Below, piece by piece: positions 15,318 through 24,505 of a stretch of 64,000 bases of DNA. Location of the stretch: NCBI GenBank assembly GCA_963835165.1, contig CAWIGD010000053.1:1-64000 (forward strand), in the 5' to 3' direction. A program made the translations under genes and the position numbers. Origin of the DNA: VAZQ01 sp963835165 (GTDB lineage: Bacteria; Pseudomonadota; Alphaproteobacteria; Rhizobiales; Xanthobacteraceae). The notes under the pieces were generated by a model. That model was given only the letters and a program-made list of their open reading frames with translations. It was not told the origin of the DNA and did no database searches. Position 1 is the first letter of the stretch. Every line of letters starts with the position of its first letter.

Positions 15318-17597
15318 TTATCCGCTCACGTTAAAGGCTGCGAGCGCGGCCATATTGACGAGTTGGGCATCATTGGCCGAGAGCGGCACGATTTGCACCG
15401 GCCGGTCAAGCCCAACCAGGATCGGGCCGATGACGGTCGCGCCGCCCAGTTCCTGCAGCAGCTTGGTCGAGATCGAGGCGGAATGGAATGCCGGCATGAT
15501 CAGCACATTGGCCGGCCCGGTCAGACGACAGAACGGGTAGGCCTCGCGCAGTTCCATATTGAGTGCGACGTCGGCCGCCATGTCGCCGTCGTATTCGAAG
15601 TCGACCCGGCGCTGGTCGAGGATACGGACCGCGCCTTGCACATGCGCCGCGCGCTCCCCCGGCGGGTGGCCAAAGGTGGAGAACGCCAGCAGCGCGATAC
15701 GGGGCTCGTACCCGAAGCGGCGCGCGACGCCGGCGGCCTCGACCGCGATGTCGGCCAGGATCTCGGCATTCGGCATCTCGGTCACCGCCGTGTCGGCGAC
15801 CAGCACGGTGCGCCCGCGCGCGAGCACCAGCGACACCCCCATCACGCGATGGCCGGGTTTGGGATCGATGCAGCGGCGGATGTCGTCGAGCGCCACCGAG
15901 AAATTGCGCGTGACCCCGGTCACCATGGCATCGGCGTCGCCGAGCGCGACCATGCAGGCGGCGAAATGGTTGCGGTCCTGGTTCACGAGACGCTGGACGT
16001 CGCGCTGCAGGAAGCCGTGGCGTTGCAGCCGCTCGTAGAGAAAGGCCGCGTAGGCCGCGTTGCGTTGCGACAGCCGCGCGTTGATGATCTCGATGCTTCC
16101 GCCGAGCTCGATGCCGAGGTTGCGCGCGCTTTCGCGCACGCGGTCCTCGCGGCCGACGAGCAGTGCCGTACCGAGGCCCTCGTTGACGAAGTTCGCGGCG
16201 GCGCGGATCACCTGCTCTTCCTCGCCCTCGGCGAAGACCACGCGCTGCGGTCGCCGGCGCAGCCGCTCGTAGACGCGCTGCAGGATGCCGGCCACCGGAT
16301 CGCGGCGCGAGCGCAGCTGCGCGCGGTAGGCGTCCATGTCGACGATGGGACGCCGGGCGACGCCGGTTTCCATGGCGGCGCTGGCGATGGCGGGCGGAAT
16401 GAACGAGATCAGCCGCGGGTCGAACGGCACCGGGATGATGTATTCGGGACCGTATTTGGGGCGCGCGCCATAAGCGGCCGCGACCTCATCGGGAACGTCC
16501 TCGCGGGCAAGCGCAGCGAGCGCTTTGGCGGCCGCGATCTTCATCTCCATGTTGATGGCGGTCGCGCGCACGTCGAGGGCACCGCGAAAGATGTAGGGAA
16601 AGCCCAGCACGTTGTTGATTTGATTGGGATAGTCGGAGCGCCCCGTCGCCATGATGGCGTCGCTGCGCACCTCGGCCACTTCCTCCGCCGTGATTTCCGG
16701 ATCCGGATTGGCCATGGCGAAGATGATCGGCTTCGCCGCCATCGATTTCACCATCTCCTTCGTCACCGCGCCCTTGACCGAGAGGCCGAAGAAGACATCG
16801 GCGCCGGCCAGCGCCTGGGCCAGGGTGCGTGCCGAGGTTTTCGCCGCGTGCGCCGATTTCCATTGGTTCATGCCCTCGGTGCGGCCCTGATAGACGACGC
16901 CTTTGGTGTCGCACAGGATGATGTTGTCGGGCGTGAACCCGATCGCCTTGAGCAGTTCGAGACAGGCGATGCCCGCCGCGCCCGCGCCGTTGCACACGAG
17001 CTTGGTCGATTTGATGTCGCGTCCCGTGAGATCGAGCGCGTTGATCAGGCCGGCGGCCGCGATGATCGCGGTTCCGTGCTGGTCGTCGTGGAATACCGGG
17101 ATGTCGAGGAGTTCCCGCAACCGCTGCTCGATGACGAAGCACTCCGGCGCGCGGATATCTTCGAGGTTGATGCCGCCCCAGCTCTTGCCGAGCAGCTTGA
17201 TGCAGTTGACGATTTCGTCGGGGTCTTCCGACGAGACTTCGAGGTCGATCGAGTCGATGTCGGCGAAGCGCTTGAACAGGACCGCCTTGCCTTCCATCAC
17301 CGGCTTGGCCGCCAGCGCGCCGCGATTGCCCAGCCCCAGAATGGCGGTTCCGTTGGTGATGACGGCGACGAAGTTGCCCTTGGTGGTATAATCAAAGGCG
17401 AGGTCCTCGTTCTCGGCGATAGCGAGCACTGGAACGGCGACGCCGGGTGAATAGGCCAGCGAGAGGTCGCGCTGGGTTGCCATCGGCTTGGTGGCCACCA
17501 CTTCGAGCTTGCCCGGGCGGCCCTGGCTGTGGAACAGCAGCGCTTCCTGGTCGGTGAAGGTGGGCCGGCCGCCGCGCCCGTCGTTTTTTGAAGACAT
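15318..17597 (-). CDS. maeB: NADP-dependent malic enzyme with phosphotransacetylase-like tail
   Basis: A 759-residue fusion typical of proteobacterial MaeB. Residues 1 to about 430 form the malic enzyme: SLAYSPGVAVPVLAI, then GDRGAL-type motif LGNRGALAAKPVMEGK, then FHDDQHGTA and VCNGAGAAGIACLE for nucleotide binding. Residues from about 440 on form a phosphotransacetylase-like regulatory domain (RVVFAEGEEEQVIRAA; MVTGVTRNFSVAL; GPILVGLDRPVQIV). It decarboxylates malate to pyruvate; in MaeB the tail mediates acetyl-CoA control. The long complementary open frame on the plus strand is an antisense shadow. Confidence 0.96.
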   Translation of the reverse strand: MSSKNDGRGGRPTFTDQEALLFHSQGRPGKLEVVATKPMATQRDLSLAYSPGVAVPVLAIAENEDLAFDYTTKGNFVAVITNGTAILGLGNRGALAAKPVMEGKAVLFKRFADIDSIDLEVSSEDPDEIVNCIKLLGKSWGGINLEDIRAPECFVIEQRLRELLDIPVFHDDQHGTAIIAAAGLINALDLTGRDIKSTKLVCNGAGAAGIACLELLKAIGFTPDNIILCDTKGVVYQGRTEGMNQWKSAHAAKTSARTLAQALAGADVFFGLSVKGAVTKEMVKSMAAKPIIFAMANPDPEITAEEVAEVRSDAIMATGRSDYPNQINNVLGFPYIFRGALDVRATAINMEMKIAAAKALAALAREDVPDEVAAAYGARPKYGPEYIIPVPFDPRLISFIPPAIASAAMETGVARRPIVDMDAYRAQLRSRRDPVAGILQRVYERLRRRPQRVVFAEGEEEQVIRAAANFVNEGLGTALLVGREDRVRESARNLGIELGGSIEIINARLSQRNAAYAAFLYERLQRHGFLQRDVQRLVNQDRNHFAACMVALGDADAMVTGVTRNFSVALDDIRRCIDPKPGHRVMGVSLVLARGRTVLVADTAVTEMPNAEILADIAVEAAGVARRFGYEPRIALLAFSTFGHPPGERAAHVQGAVRILDQRRVDFEYDGDMAADVALNMELREAYPFCRLTGPANVLIMPAFHSASISTKLLQELGGATVIGPILVGLDRPVQIVPLSANDAQLVNMAALAAFNVSG

Positions 17598-17845
17598 CTC
17601 AACCCCTTACAAGATCTTGCGTAGAGCGGCCGGAGAGCCGAAGGTAAGCAATCGAATGTCCGCCGCTCGAGGGAAAGTCATGAACCCCGCCGCCCCGCCT
17701 GCGCCATCATGCTGGCGCGGGTACAGGCTCGTCCACAGCGACAGGTTGTCCGAACCGGGAATAATTGAACGGTGAGGGCGAGCGCGGTAATCGGTAGCGC
17801 GAAGACGCATATTTCTCCAGGGCGTAGAGTAGAAACGGACACGCC

Positions 17846-18169
17846 ATGATCCGCTTTGTATTTCGTTTCGCCGGGCTCGTGGCGCTCGCCTTGGGCTTCA
17901 TCTTCCTGGTTCACGACGGCACCAAGTCGATCGCCGACCAGACCTTGTATCTCAGCAGCGTCAGTTCGACGTGGGAAAACGTTCACCAGGGCTCGCTCGC
18001 ATCGTTGCAGCCCACGGTCGAGCGCCATGTCGGGACTTGGGCGTGGCAGGGCGTGGTCAAGCCCTATTTTCTCGATCAGCCCGTTTCCCTCGTGCTCGCG
18101 ATCATCGGTGCCATCCTGATCCTGTTGGGGCGGAAGAAGAAACCGCTGATCGGATACGCCCGCGACTGA
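17846..18169 (+). CDS. Small two-helix membrane protein
   Basis: A 107-residue inner-membrane protein. One helix lies at residues 5-25 (FRFAGLVALALGFIFLV) and a second near 80-97 (VSLVLAIIGAILILLGRK). The region between is predicted to face the periplasm (STWENVHQGSLASLQPTVER). The C-terminus is basic (GRKKKPLIGYARD), consistent with the positive-inside rule. I recognise it as a conserved hypothetical type in related genomes without known function. It diverges from maeB across about 250 bases. Confidence 0.75.
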   Translation: MIRFVFRFAGLVALALGFIFLVHDGTKSIADQTLYLSSVSSTWENVHQGSLASLQPTVERHVGTWAWQGVVKPYFLDQPVSLVLAIIGAILILLGRKKKPLIGYARD

Positions 18170-18182
18170 AAAAAGGAACGGA

Positions 18183-18217
18183 CCGCGGCGCGCACGCCGC
18201 GGCCCGGTTTGTCTTTT
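18183..18217 (+). terminator. Hairpin terminator between convergent genes
   Basis: An 8-bp perfect GC stem, CCGCGGCG at 18183-18190 and CGCCGCGG at 18195-18202 with a 4-base loop, is followed by the T-rich run GGTTTGTCTTTT. It sits 14 bases after the stop of the small membrane protein. It lies just before the 3' end of the convergent haem-binding-like gene, whose transcripts it may also end. Confidence 0.75.
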
Positions 18218-18226
18218 CGGCCCCGA

Positions 18227-18787
18227 TTACTTGACCGTATCCGCGCCAGCCTTGCAGGCGACCGCGTCCTGATCGCCAGTGGCGCCACTGCAGCCAATCG
18301 CGCCGATGATCTTGCCGCCCTCGACCAGGGGGAAGCCGCCCGGAGAGGCCACCAATGTCGGGTCGAGCGTGCCGGCGAAGGCGCCGGCCGGAGTCTGCAT
18401 GACGTTGAAGAAGACCTGAGACGGCCGCCGGTAGCGGGCCGCCGTGCGGGCCTTGCCCTGCGAGATCCCGACCGAGGCGATCTGCGTCTGATCCATCCTG
18501 TAGAAATAGACGAGGTCGCCATTCGGATCGACGACCGAGATCGCGAGCTTCCAATTGCGCGGCGACTTCTTGGCCTCGGCCACCGCGGCGGCGACGACCT
18601 GCGCGGCACGATCGGCGGTAATCGACGCGCCGTAGGGAACATCGAACGGCATCTGGTCAGGGATCGCCATCGGCGCCGCGGGCGCGGGTGCCGGTGCCGG
18701 CGCGGGCGCGGGCGCTTGCGCCAATACGGCCCCCGGCACTGCGAGCGCCGCACAGGCGGCGAACAAGGTTACAACAACACGACGCAT
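18227..18787 (-). CDS. Secreted GlcG/HbpS-type haem-binding-like protein (DUF336)
   Basis: A 186-residue exported protein. A signal peptide ends at AVLAQA near residue 24, followed by a striking proline-alanine linker of repeated AP units. The globular part has the GlcG/HbpS fold signature: ADRAAQVVAAAVAEAKKSPR, VVDPNGDLVYFYRMD, KARTAARYRRPS, and GGFPLVEGGKIIGAIGCSGA with Cys near the end. Family members bind haem or cobalamin-like ligands or act as accessory glycolate-locus proteins. The start is fixed by a GGGAGGA site seven bases upstream. It appears monocistronic. Confidence 0.85.
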   Translation of the reverse strand: MRRVVVTLFAACAALAVPGAVLAQAPAPAPAPAPAPAAPMAIPDQMPFDVPYGASITADRAAQVVAAAVAEAKKSPRNWKLAISVVDPNGDLVYFYRMDQTQIASVGISQGKARTAARYRRPSQVFFNVMQTPAGAFAGTLDPTLVASPGGFPLVEGGKIIGAIGCSGATGDQDAVACKAGADTVK

Positions 18788-19024
18788 GCTAAGTCCTCCC
18801 ACTTGGTTTCGTCGCCGTCCTTGCAGGCACGGCGTTTGTACGCGCGGGAGCATACGGGTTTGCGATTAGCGGCGAAACGGGAATGTCGGGATCTCCGCCC
18901 ATCGTGCGATCGGGTAGCGTGGCGGTCACTCCGACGCACCGCGACAAGGTAATCGAGACCCAGGACAGGTGCGCCGCGCCCCCGCTGCACCTATATTGGT
19001 CTCACGATCACGGGAGACGTCGCC

Positions 19025-19699
<675 letters not shown>

Positions 19700-19942
19700 G
19701 CCAGCGCAGACAAGTTGACGCAGTCTGCGCAACGCTAAGCAGACAAGTTGCACAGTCTGGCCAGTGCCGGCAGATGCCAATGCAGGGCGCGCGCTTGCAT
19801 CAGTGGAGTGACGGCCGAGCGGTCTCCGACCCGGCCGCCTGATTGGCATTGAACGCACGTCATGGGCCGGACGGAGAGCGTCGGGCCCGTAGGGCGGCGG
19901 CGCGCCAACGACACGCGCCGACGTCGGCACGTTCAGGTTATG

Positions 19943-20620
19943 TTACTTCTTCAGGTGCTTCTTGAGGAAGTCCGTGGCGCGCTGCCACGCGGTCTTGGCG
20001 CTCGCCTCGTGGAAGCTCCCGCGCTCGTCGCAATGGAAGCCGTGCTGCGCGTCGGGATAGACATAGATCTCGCTGTCGCCGCCGCGTTTTTGCTTGATCA
20101 TCTCGACGTCGCTCATCGGAATCGAAGCGTCCTTCTCGCCGAAATGCATTTGCACCGGCACTTTCGGCTTCTCGTCGGCGTTCTTGGCGATCTGCCCGCC
20201 GTAATAGCAGATGGCGGCGGACAAACCATTGAGCTTGCAGGCCGCGAGGAAGGCGATGGTGCCGCCCATGCAGAAGCCGATGATGGCGACCGGCCCATCC
20301 TTCTTCAGTTCATCGATGGCGGCTTGCGTATCCTTGAGCATCGCACCCCAATCCGGGTTTGCGACGTACTTGCGCGCATTGGCGATCTCGTCCGGCGTAT
20401 AGCCGCTTTCGAAGTTCTTTTCCTGTCGGTCGAACAGCGCCGGTGCAACCGCGGTATAGCCTTCGCCCGCGAGCCGGTCGCAGACCGCCCGGATGTGATG
20501 ATTGACGCCGAATATTTCCTGGATGACCACGACGCCGCCTTTGGACGGGCCGGACGGATCGGCGCGATAGGCACCCAATTGAAACTTGTCGGCTGACGTG
20601 AGCGAGAACTGCTTACCCAA
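19943..20620 (-). CDS. Dienelactone hydrolase family protein
   Basis: A 225-residue alpha/beta hydrolase with the dienelactone hydrolase triad: nucleophile Cys in GFCMGG, Asp in GEKDASIP and His in QHGFH. The start is a TTG preceded five bases upstream by GGGAGG and gives LGKQFSLTSADKFQLGAYRA, which matches the family N-terminus. The ATG-initiated extension to 20776 lacks family character. These enzymes hydrolyse dienelactones in chloroaromatic breakdown or other small esters. No catechol genes lie beside it, so the substrate is open. Confidence 0.9.
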   Translation of the reverse strand: MGKQFSLTSADKFQLGAYRADPSGPSKGGVVVIQEIFGVNHHIRAVCDRLAGEGYTAVAPALFDRQEKNFESGYTPDEIANARKYVANPDWGAMLKDTQAAIDELKKDGPVAIIGFCMGGTIAFLAACKLNGLSAAICYYGGQIAKNADEKPKVPVQMHFGEKDASIPMSDVEMIKQKRGGDSEIYVYPDAQHGFHCDERGSFHEASAKTAWQRATDFLKKHLKK

Positions 20621-20809
20621 GAGGACCTCCCGTGAATACTGCAAGCCGGGCGCAATACCAGGCCCGGCGTCGGACGGCCGCAATGTCACGCTTTCGCCGC
20701 GACAAAGCAACTCCCGGCAGGAGCCGCGAACGTATCTCAGACCTGCAATGCAAAGTCCAAGTTCCGTGCACGGCATCGGGTCAATCCGGAACTCGCAACG
20801 GGATCCGGT

Positions 20810-21826
20810 TTATTTTTTCCCGGCATCGAGGCCGAACGCCTCGGCGAGCAATTCGTAGGAATGCCGGCGAGCGGCATGGTCGTAGATCATGGTGGTGACC
20901 ATCACCTCGTCGGCTTTGGTCGCGTCGATCATCGCGGCGAGCCGCTCCAGCACCGTCGTCTTGGTGCCGACGAACAACCGGGCGCGGTTGCGCGCGATCA
21001 GGCTGCGTTCGGCCGGGGAGTAAGGATAGGCGGTTGCCTCCTCCGGACTCTCGAGCGGCAGATATTCGCCGCGCCGGCGTCGCACGAAATTGAGGTCGAT
21101 GGTGGAGGCGAGCCGGTCCGCTTCGGCATCGCTGTCGGCGCAAACCACGGCGCAGGCCAGAATCGCATAGGGCTTGTCGCGCGCGGCAGACGGTTTGAAC
21201 TGATCCCGGTAGCTCAGCATCGCGTCGACCGGATCATGATCGGCGAAGTGGTAGGCGAAGGAAAATCCGGCGCCGACCATGGCGGCGAGTTGCGCGCTGT
21301 AGCCGCTCGATCCCAGCAGCCAGATCGGGGGCAGCGCGACGTCTTCCGGCATGGCACGCACGGAGCGAAAGGGATGGTTTTCCGGAAAGGCCTTGCTCTC
21401 GAACAGGATCAGTTCCTGGAACCGCTGCAGGAAATCGTCGTCGCCGCCGGAATCCTGCCGCCGCCGCAACGCGTAGGAGGTGACGGGGTCGGTCCCCGGC
21501 GCGCGGCCAAGCCCGAGGTCGATGCGTCCGGGAAATAGCGCCTCGAGCACCTTGAAGCGTTCGGCCACCATGAGCGGCGCATGGTTGGGAAGCATGACGC
21601 CGCCCGAGCCGACCCGGATGCGCGCCGTGATCGCGGCGATCTGCCCGATCATGATGTCGGGCGCGGAGCTTGCGATCGAAGGCAGGTTGTGATGCTCGGC
21701 CACCCAGTAACGGGTGAAGCCGAGTTCGTCGGCGAGCCGGGCGAGGTCGAGCGAGTTGCGAAGCGCGACAGCTCCCGAGGAGCCGGCGGAGACCGGGGAA
21801 AGATCGAGAATGGAGAGGGGAACCAT
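20810..21826 (-). CDS. LLM-class flavin-dependent oxidoreductase
   Basis: A 338-residue luciferase-like monooxygenase. It starts MVPLSILDLSPVSAGSSGAV and carries the family stretches FTRYWVAEHHNLPSIASSAP, IRVGSGGVMLPNHAPLMVAE and FPGRIDLGLGRAPGTDP. This subgroup (MsnO8-like) binds FMN and usually acts with a separate flavin reductase. It lies 24 bases downstream of a small secreted-protein gene on the same strand and is probably co-transcribed with it. Substrate unknown. Confidence 0.92.
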   Translation of the reverse strand: MVPLSILDLSPVSAGSSGAVALRNSLDLARLADELGFTRYWVAEHHNLPSIASSAPDIMIGQIAAITARIRVGSGGVMLPNHAPLMVAERFKVLEALFPGRIDLGLGRAPGTDPVTSYALRRRQDSGGDDDFLQRFQELILFESKAFPENHPFRSVRAMPEDVALPPIWLLGSSGYSAQLAAMVGAGFSFAYHFADHDPVDAMLSYRDQFKPSAARDKPYAILACAVVCADSDAEADRLASTIDLNFVRRRRGEYLPLESPEEATAYPYSPAERSLIARNRARLFVGTKTTVLERLAAMIDATKADEVMVTTMIYDHAARRHSYELLAEAFGLDAGKK

Positions 21827-21850
21827 GTGGGCCGCGCCGCGATGCGCGCC

Positions 21851-22141
21851 TCAAAACGGCCAGGGGCGGCGCAGGCGCCAATCCTTCTTCCAGCCCGTCA
21901 GCTGGCCTTTTCGAAATTGCAGCGCGATAGCGGAGTCGACGGGGTAGAAGCCGGGAATGCCGGGCGATCCATAGGCGAGATAAATTTCCGAACCCGCCCG
22001 TCCGGAATAATAGACGAGCGGCACGCCGAGCACGCTCGAAACCTCCTCCGGCGTCATGCCGAAATTGAGGGGAGCAATATTTGATTGGGTCCCGCAAAAG
22101 GCGGCCCAGCACACGCAAAGCGATGCAACGACGCGTTTCAT
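21851..22141 (-). CDS. Small secreted protein, possibly BamE/SmpA-like
   Basis: A 96-residue protein with a signal peptide (MKRVVASLCVCWAAFC, cleavage near residue 20). The segment LNFGMTPEEVSSVLGVPLVY resembles the repeated start of BamE/SmpA-type folds, where a G-M-T/S-x-x-E-V motif precedes a lipid-envelope domain. It ends GWKKDWRLRRPWPF. It precedes the LLM oxidoreductase by 24 bases. Function not assigned. Confidence 0.7.
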   Translation of the reverse strand: MKRVVASLCVCWAAFCGTQSNIAPLNFGMTPEEVSSVLGVPLVYYSGRAGSEIYLAYGSPGIPGFYPVDSAIALQFRKGQLTGWKKDWRLRRPWPF

Positions 22142-22155
22142 GCCAAGTCTCGAAC

Positions 22156-22233
22156 GCTAGTGTCCCGTTTCCGACGTTCGTATCATCTTGCAGCACCCGC
22201 TTTTACGAACGTCGGAAACAAAGGGACACTAGC
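22156..22233. repeat. Hairpin repeat A (GCTAGTGT type)
   Basis: An inverted repeat with left arm GCTAGTGTCCCGTTTCCGAC (22156 on, continuing GTTCGTA) and right arm TACGAACGTCGGAAAC (22204 on) through AAGGGACACTAGC. The arms match almost fully apart from a 3-base gap. It lies 14 bases upstream of the small secreted protein start. It could form a cruciform or RNA hairpin and shares its outer GCTAGTGT with repeat B. Confidence 0.85.
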
Positions 22234-22247
22234 AAGTCATGATCCGC

Positions 22248-22325
22248 GCTAGTGTGGCTTTGCATTTGACGTTCCTATGAAGGACTCGCGGCCATACTGA
22301 TAGGAACGTCAAATGCGCCACACTA
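22248..22325. repeat. Hairpin repeat B (GCTAGTGT type)
   Basis: A second inverted repeat immediately after repeat A. The left arm is GCTAGTGTGGC then GCATTTGACGTTCCTAT (ending 22278). The right arm is ATAGGAACGTCAAATGCGCC then ACACTA (22300-22325). It has the same architecture as repeat A and as repeat C at 23493-23564, with different inner sequence. It lies in the 340-base gap between the small secreted protein and the methyltransferase. Confidence 0.85.
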
Positions 22326-22482
22326 ATCTCGCTGCCGCCCCCGGCATGCCGGTATCTTCAATCCATTCGCGGGCGCGAGCAAGCCCCGTGGCGAGCGCGG
22401 TTGAGGCCGATTCGACAGTGATTTCCGGGTATCGGCGCCCGCAGCACCGCCGTAGCATGCCGAATGCGTCAGCCGTGCCCTC

Positions 22483-23187
22483 TTACTCGGCCGCGATCAG
22501 CTGCTCGGTCGCATACGGGAGCGCATCCATCTGCGCGCGGGCGGGTTTGGTTCCCCAGCAAACGTACCAGGAGCCGAACAGGAATTGCTCCATCTCGAAG
22601 TCGTCGGCGACGGCGGCGAGATCCTGCCATGGTTTGATGAGCGGATTTCCGAGCATGGTGTGCCGCATCAACCAGAGGCCGAAAGGCAGAATGAACTTGC
22701 CACCCACCCCCGAGGGGACCTTGCCGTCCATGATCACGATGCGTCCGCCCGGACGGAGCTGTTTCAAGGCCTGATGCAGCACGACGAGGTGGTGCGGCAT
22801 GGTATTGTAGGAGAGACCGAACAGTACGGCATCGAGCGGCTCGGGCGCGATGTACTCGGCGGCGTCCTCCTGCGCCAACTCGACATTGGTCCATCGCTGC
22901 TGCTCGCACAGCGCGCGTGCCTTTGCCAGCATGCCGGCCGAGAGATCGACGCCGTAGATCTGTCCTTGCGCTCCGACTGCCGCGCGCAAGTAGGGGAAAT
23001 TACGTCCGGTGCCGCATCCGATTTCGAGCACGCGCTGTCCGGGCCGCAGGGCCAGGCGCTTGGCGGCATGGGCGCGGAAATGCCGGGGAACGAAGAATAA
23101 CCAATCGATAAAACCGATCATCCCGGCGATGCGGTCATAGCGCGCAGCGATGAACGTGCTTTCGCAATCGGCCCATTGATGTGACAC
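22483..23187 (-). CDS. Class I SAM-dependent methyltransferase
   Basis: A 234-residue methyltransferase of the UbiE/COQ5-like fold. The SAM-binding motif I is VLEIGCGTGRNF, followed by IYGVDLSAGMLAKARAL (motif with the acidic ribose-binding residue) and AVLFGLSYNTMPHH. A hydrophobic, aromatic patch near the N-terminus (MIGFIDWLFFVP) suggests membrane association or a lipid substrate. The substrate is not deducible; lipid or quinone methylation is plausible. It stands alone on this strand. Confidence 0.85.
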   Translation of the reverse strand: MSHQWADCESTFIAARYDRIAGMIGFIDWLFFVPRHFRAHAAKRLALRPGQRVLEIGCGTGRNFPYLRAAVGAQGQIYGVDLSAGMLAKARALCEQQRWTNVELAQEDAAEYIAPEPLDAVLFGLSYNTMPHHLVVLHQALKQLRPGGRIVIMDGKVPSGVGGKFILPFGLWLMRHTMLGNPLIKPWQDLAAVADDFEMEQFLFGSWYVCWGTKPARAQMDALPYATEQLIAAE

Positions 23188-23492
23188 GCGTCGCCCCCCT
23201 GCGGCCTGCGGCTATTGTCGTTGTAAGTGGTTGCCGTCACACCGTGATTTTGCCTGTTCCACGCCCAGTTCGTGGACTTCCGTCGCGTCGCAACGGTGAA
23301 GCGGGGCGACCGCTGTGGGTAGGCGGCATAAGGTCGCAGAGTTTACGCAATCTTTATATCAGGCGAACGGTCCACATCTTTTTTGGCTGAAGTCGGGCCG
23401 GTCCTATTTGCCGAAAGTCATACCCCGCCATCGCTGCGCCTGCTGATGCGGACTTTGGAATCAAGGGACGCCGGCAGCGTCATGATTCCAGT

Positions 23493-23564
23493 GCGGTCTT
23501 TGATTTGAAGGTTCCCAGAGAACTCGCGGCTGCAAGAGTAGGAACTTCAAATCCGCCGCGCTAG
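23493..23564. repeat. Hairpin repeat C (same class as A and B)
   Basis: Left arm GCGGTCTTTGATTTGAAGG plus TTCC (23493-23515) faces right arm GGAACTTCAAATCCGCC, GCGCTAG (23541-23564). The right end carries the inverted CTAGC boundary seen in repeats A and B. It lies in the intergenic region upstream of the lyase gene at 23606, about 40 bases before its start. Confidence 0.75.
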
Positions 23565-23605
23565 AACACCTGCGTCGGGACCACGCAGGGCAGGGGGCAC
23601 GCACC

Positions 23606-24475
23606 ATGGACTGGGCCAATCGACGCGAGCGCTTTCGCGCCACCCTCAACAGCGGACGCTGCATCCATCCGGCGTCGGTCTATGATCCGATCTCCGCGCG
23701 CATCGCGGAGGATCTCGGTTTCGAAGCCGCGATGCTGGCCGGTTCGGTGGCCTCGCTTGCCGTGCTCGGCGCGCCCGACATCGTCCTGCTCACCCTCACC
23801 GAATTTGCCGGGCAGGCCTATCGTATCAACCGGGCCGCTCATCTGCCGCTCCTGGTCGATGCCGATCATGGCTACGGCAATGCCCTCAACGTCAAACGCA
23901 CGGTCGAGGAGCTGGAGACCGCGGGCGTCGCCGGTCTCACCATCGAAGACACCTCGCTGCCCACGCCCTATGGCGCGACCGAGACCCGGCTGATTCCGAT
24001 CGAGGAGGCAGCCGGCAAGATGCGCGCCGCGCTGGCCGGCCGCCAGGATCCGCGCCTCGTGATCGTCGGTCGCACCGCCGCGCTCACGCTGACCGGCATC
24101 GCCGACACCATCGCCCGGCTCAAAGCCTACGAGGCCGCCGGTGTCGACATGCTGTTCATGGCCGGCGTGAAGTCGCGCGCCGAGCTCGACGCGATCGCCG
24201 CCGCGGTCACGCTTCCGCTGTTCCTCGGCAGTGCCGGCAAGGAGCTTTACGACCTTGACTATCTGTCCGCGCGCAATGTCCGCGTCTGCCTGCAGGGACA
24301 TACCCCCATCATGGCGGCGATCAATGCGGTGCATGCCACCTTGAAGGCGCTGCGCGAGGGCAAGCCCGGCTGGGAGTTCGAGAATATCTCGCCGCCCTCG
24401 GAGCTCATGAAGCGCGCCACGCGCCAAGCCGACTACGCCGCCTGGAGCAGCGACTTTCTCAAGGCCGGCGGGTGA
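23606..24475 (+). CDS. Isocitrate lyase/PEP mutase superfamily protein, oxaloacetate decarboxylase-like
   Basis: A 289-residue TIM-barrel enzyme of the ICL/PEPM superfamily. It starts MDWANRRERFRATLNSGRCI and includes ASVYDPISARIAEDLGFEAA, the metal-site stretch LPLLVDADHGYGNALN and GLTIEDTSLPTPYG. The pattern fits the PA4872-like oxaloacetate decarboxylase subgroup rather than methylisocitrate lyase, because the KKCGH cysteine loop of lyases is absent. It would convert oxaloacetate to pyruvate in the cytoplasm. It stands alone, convergent with the EamA gene. Confidence 0.88.
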   Translation: MDWANRRERFRATLNSGRCIHPASVYDPISARIAEDLGFEAAMLAGSVASLAVLGAPDIVLLTLTEFAGQAYRINRAAHLPLLVDADHGYGNALNVKRTVEELETAGVAGLTIEDTSLPTPYGATETRLIPIEEAAGKMRAALAGRQDPRLVIVGRTAALTLTGIADTIARLKAYEAAGVDMLFMAGVKSRAELDAIAAAVTLPLFLGSAGKELYDLDYLSARNVRVCLQGHTPIMAAINAVHATLKALREGKPGWEFENISPPSELMKRATRQADYAAWSSDFLKAGG

Positions 24476-24505
24476 GCCGCAGCAGTTCGTCGCTTTCCAT
24501 TGCGC

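Noticed and set aside
15294..17450. 718-codon open frame on the plus strand opposite the malic enzyme
   Set aside because: It is the exact antisense of maeB, His/Arg/Asp-rich with no domain, as expected from high GC at third positions.
19705..19760. Short direct repeat GCAGACAAGTTG after msrA
   Set aside because: Only two 12-base copies with partial flanking similarity; could be chance or terminator debris.
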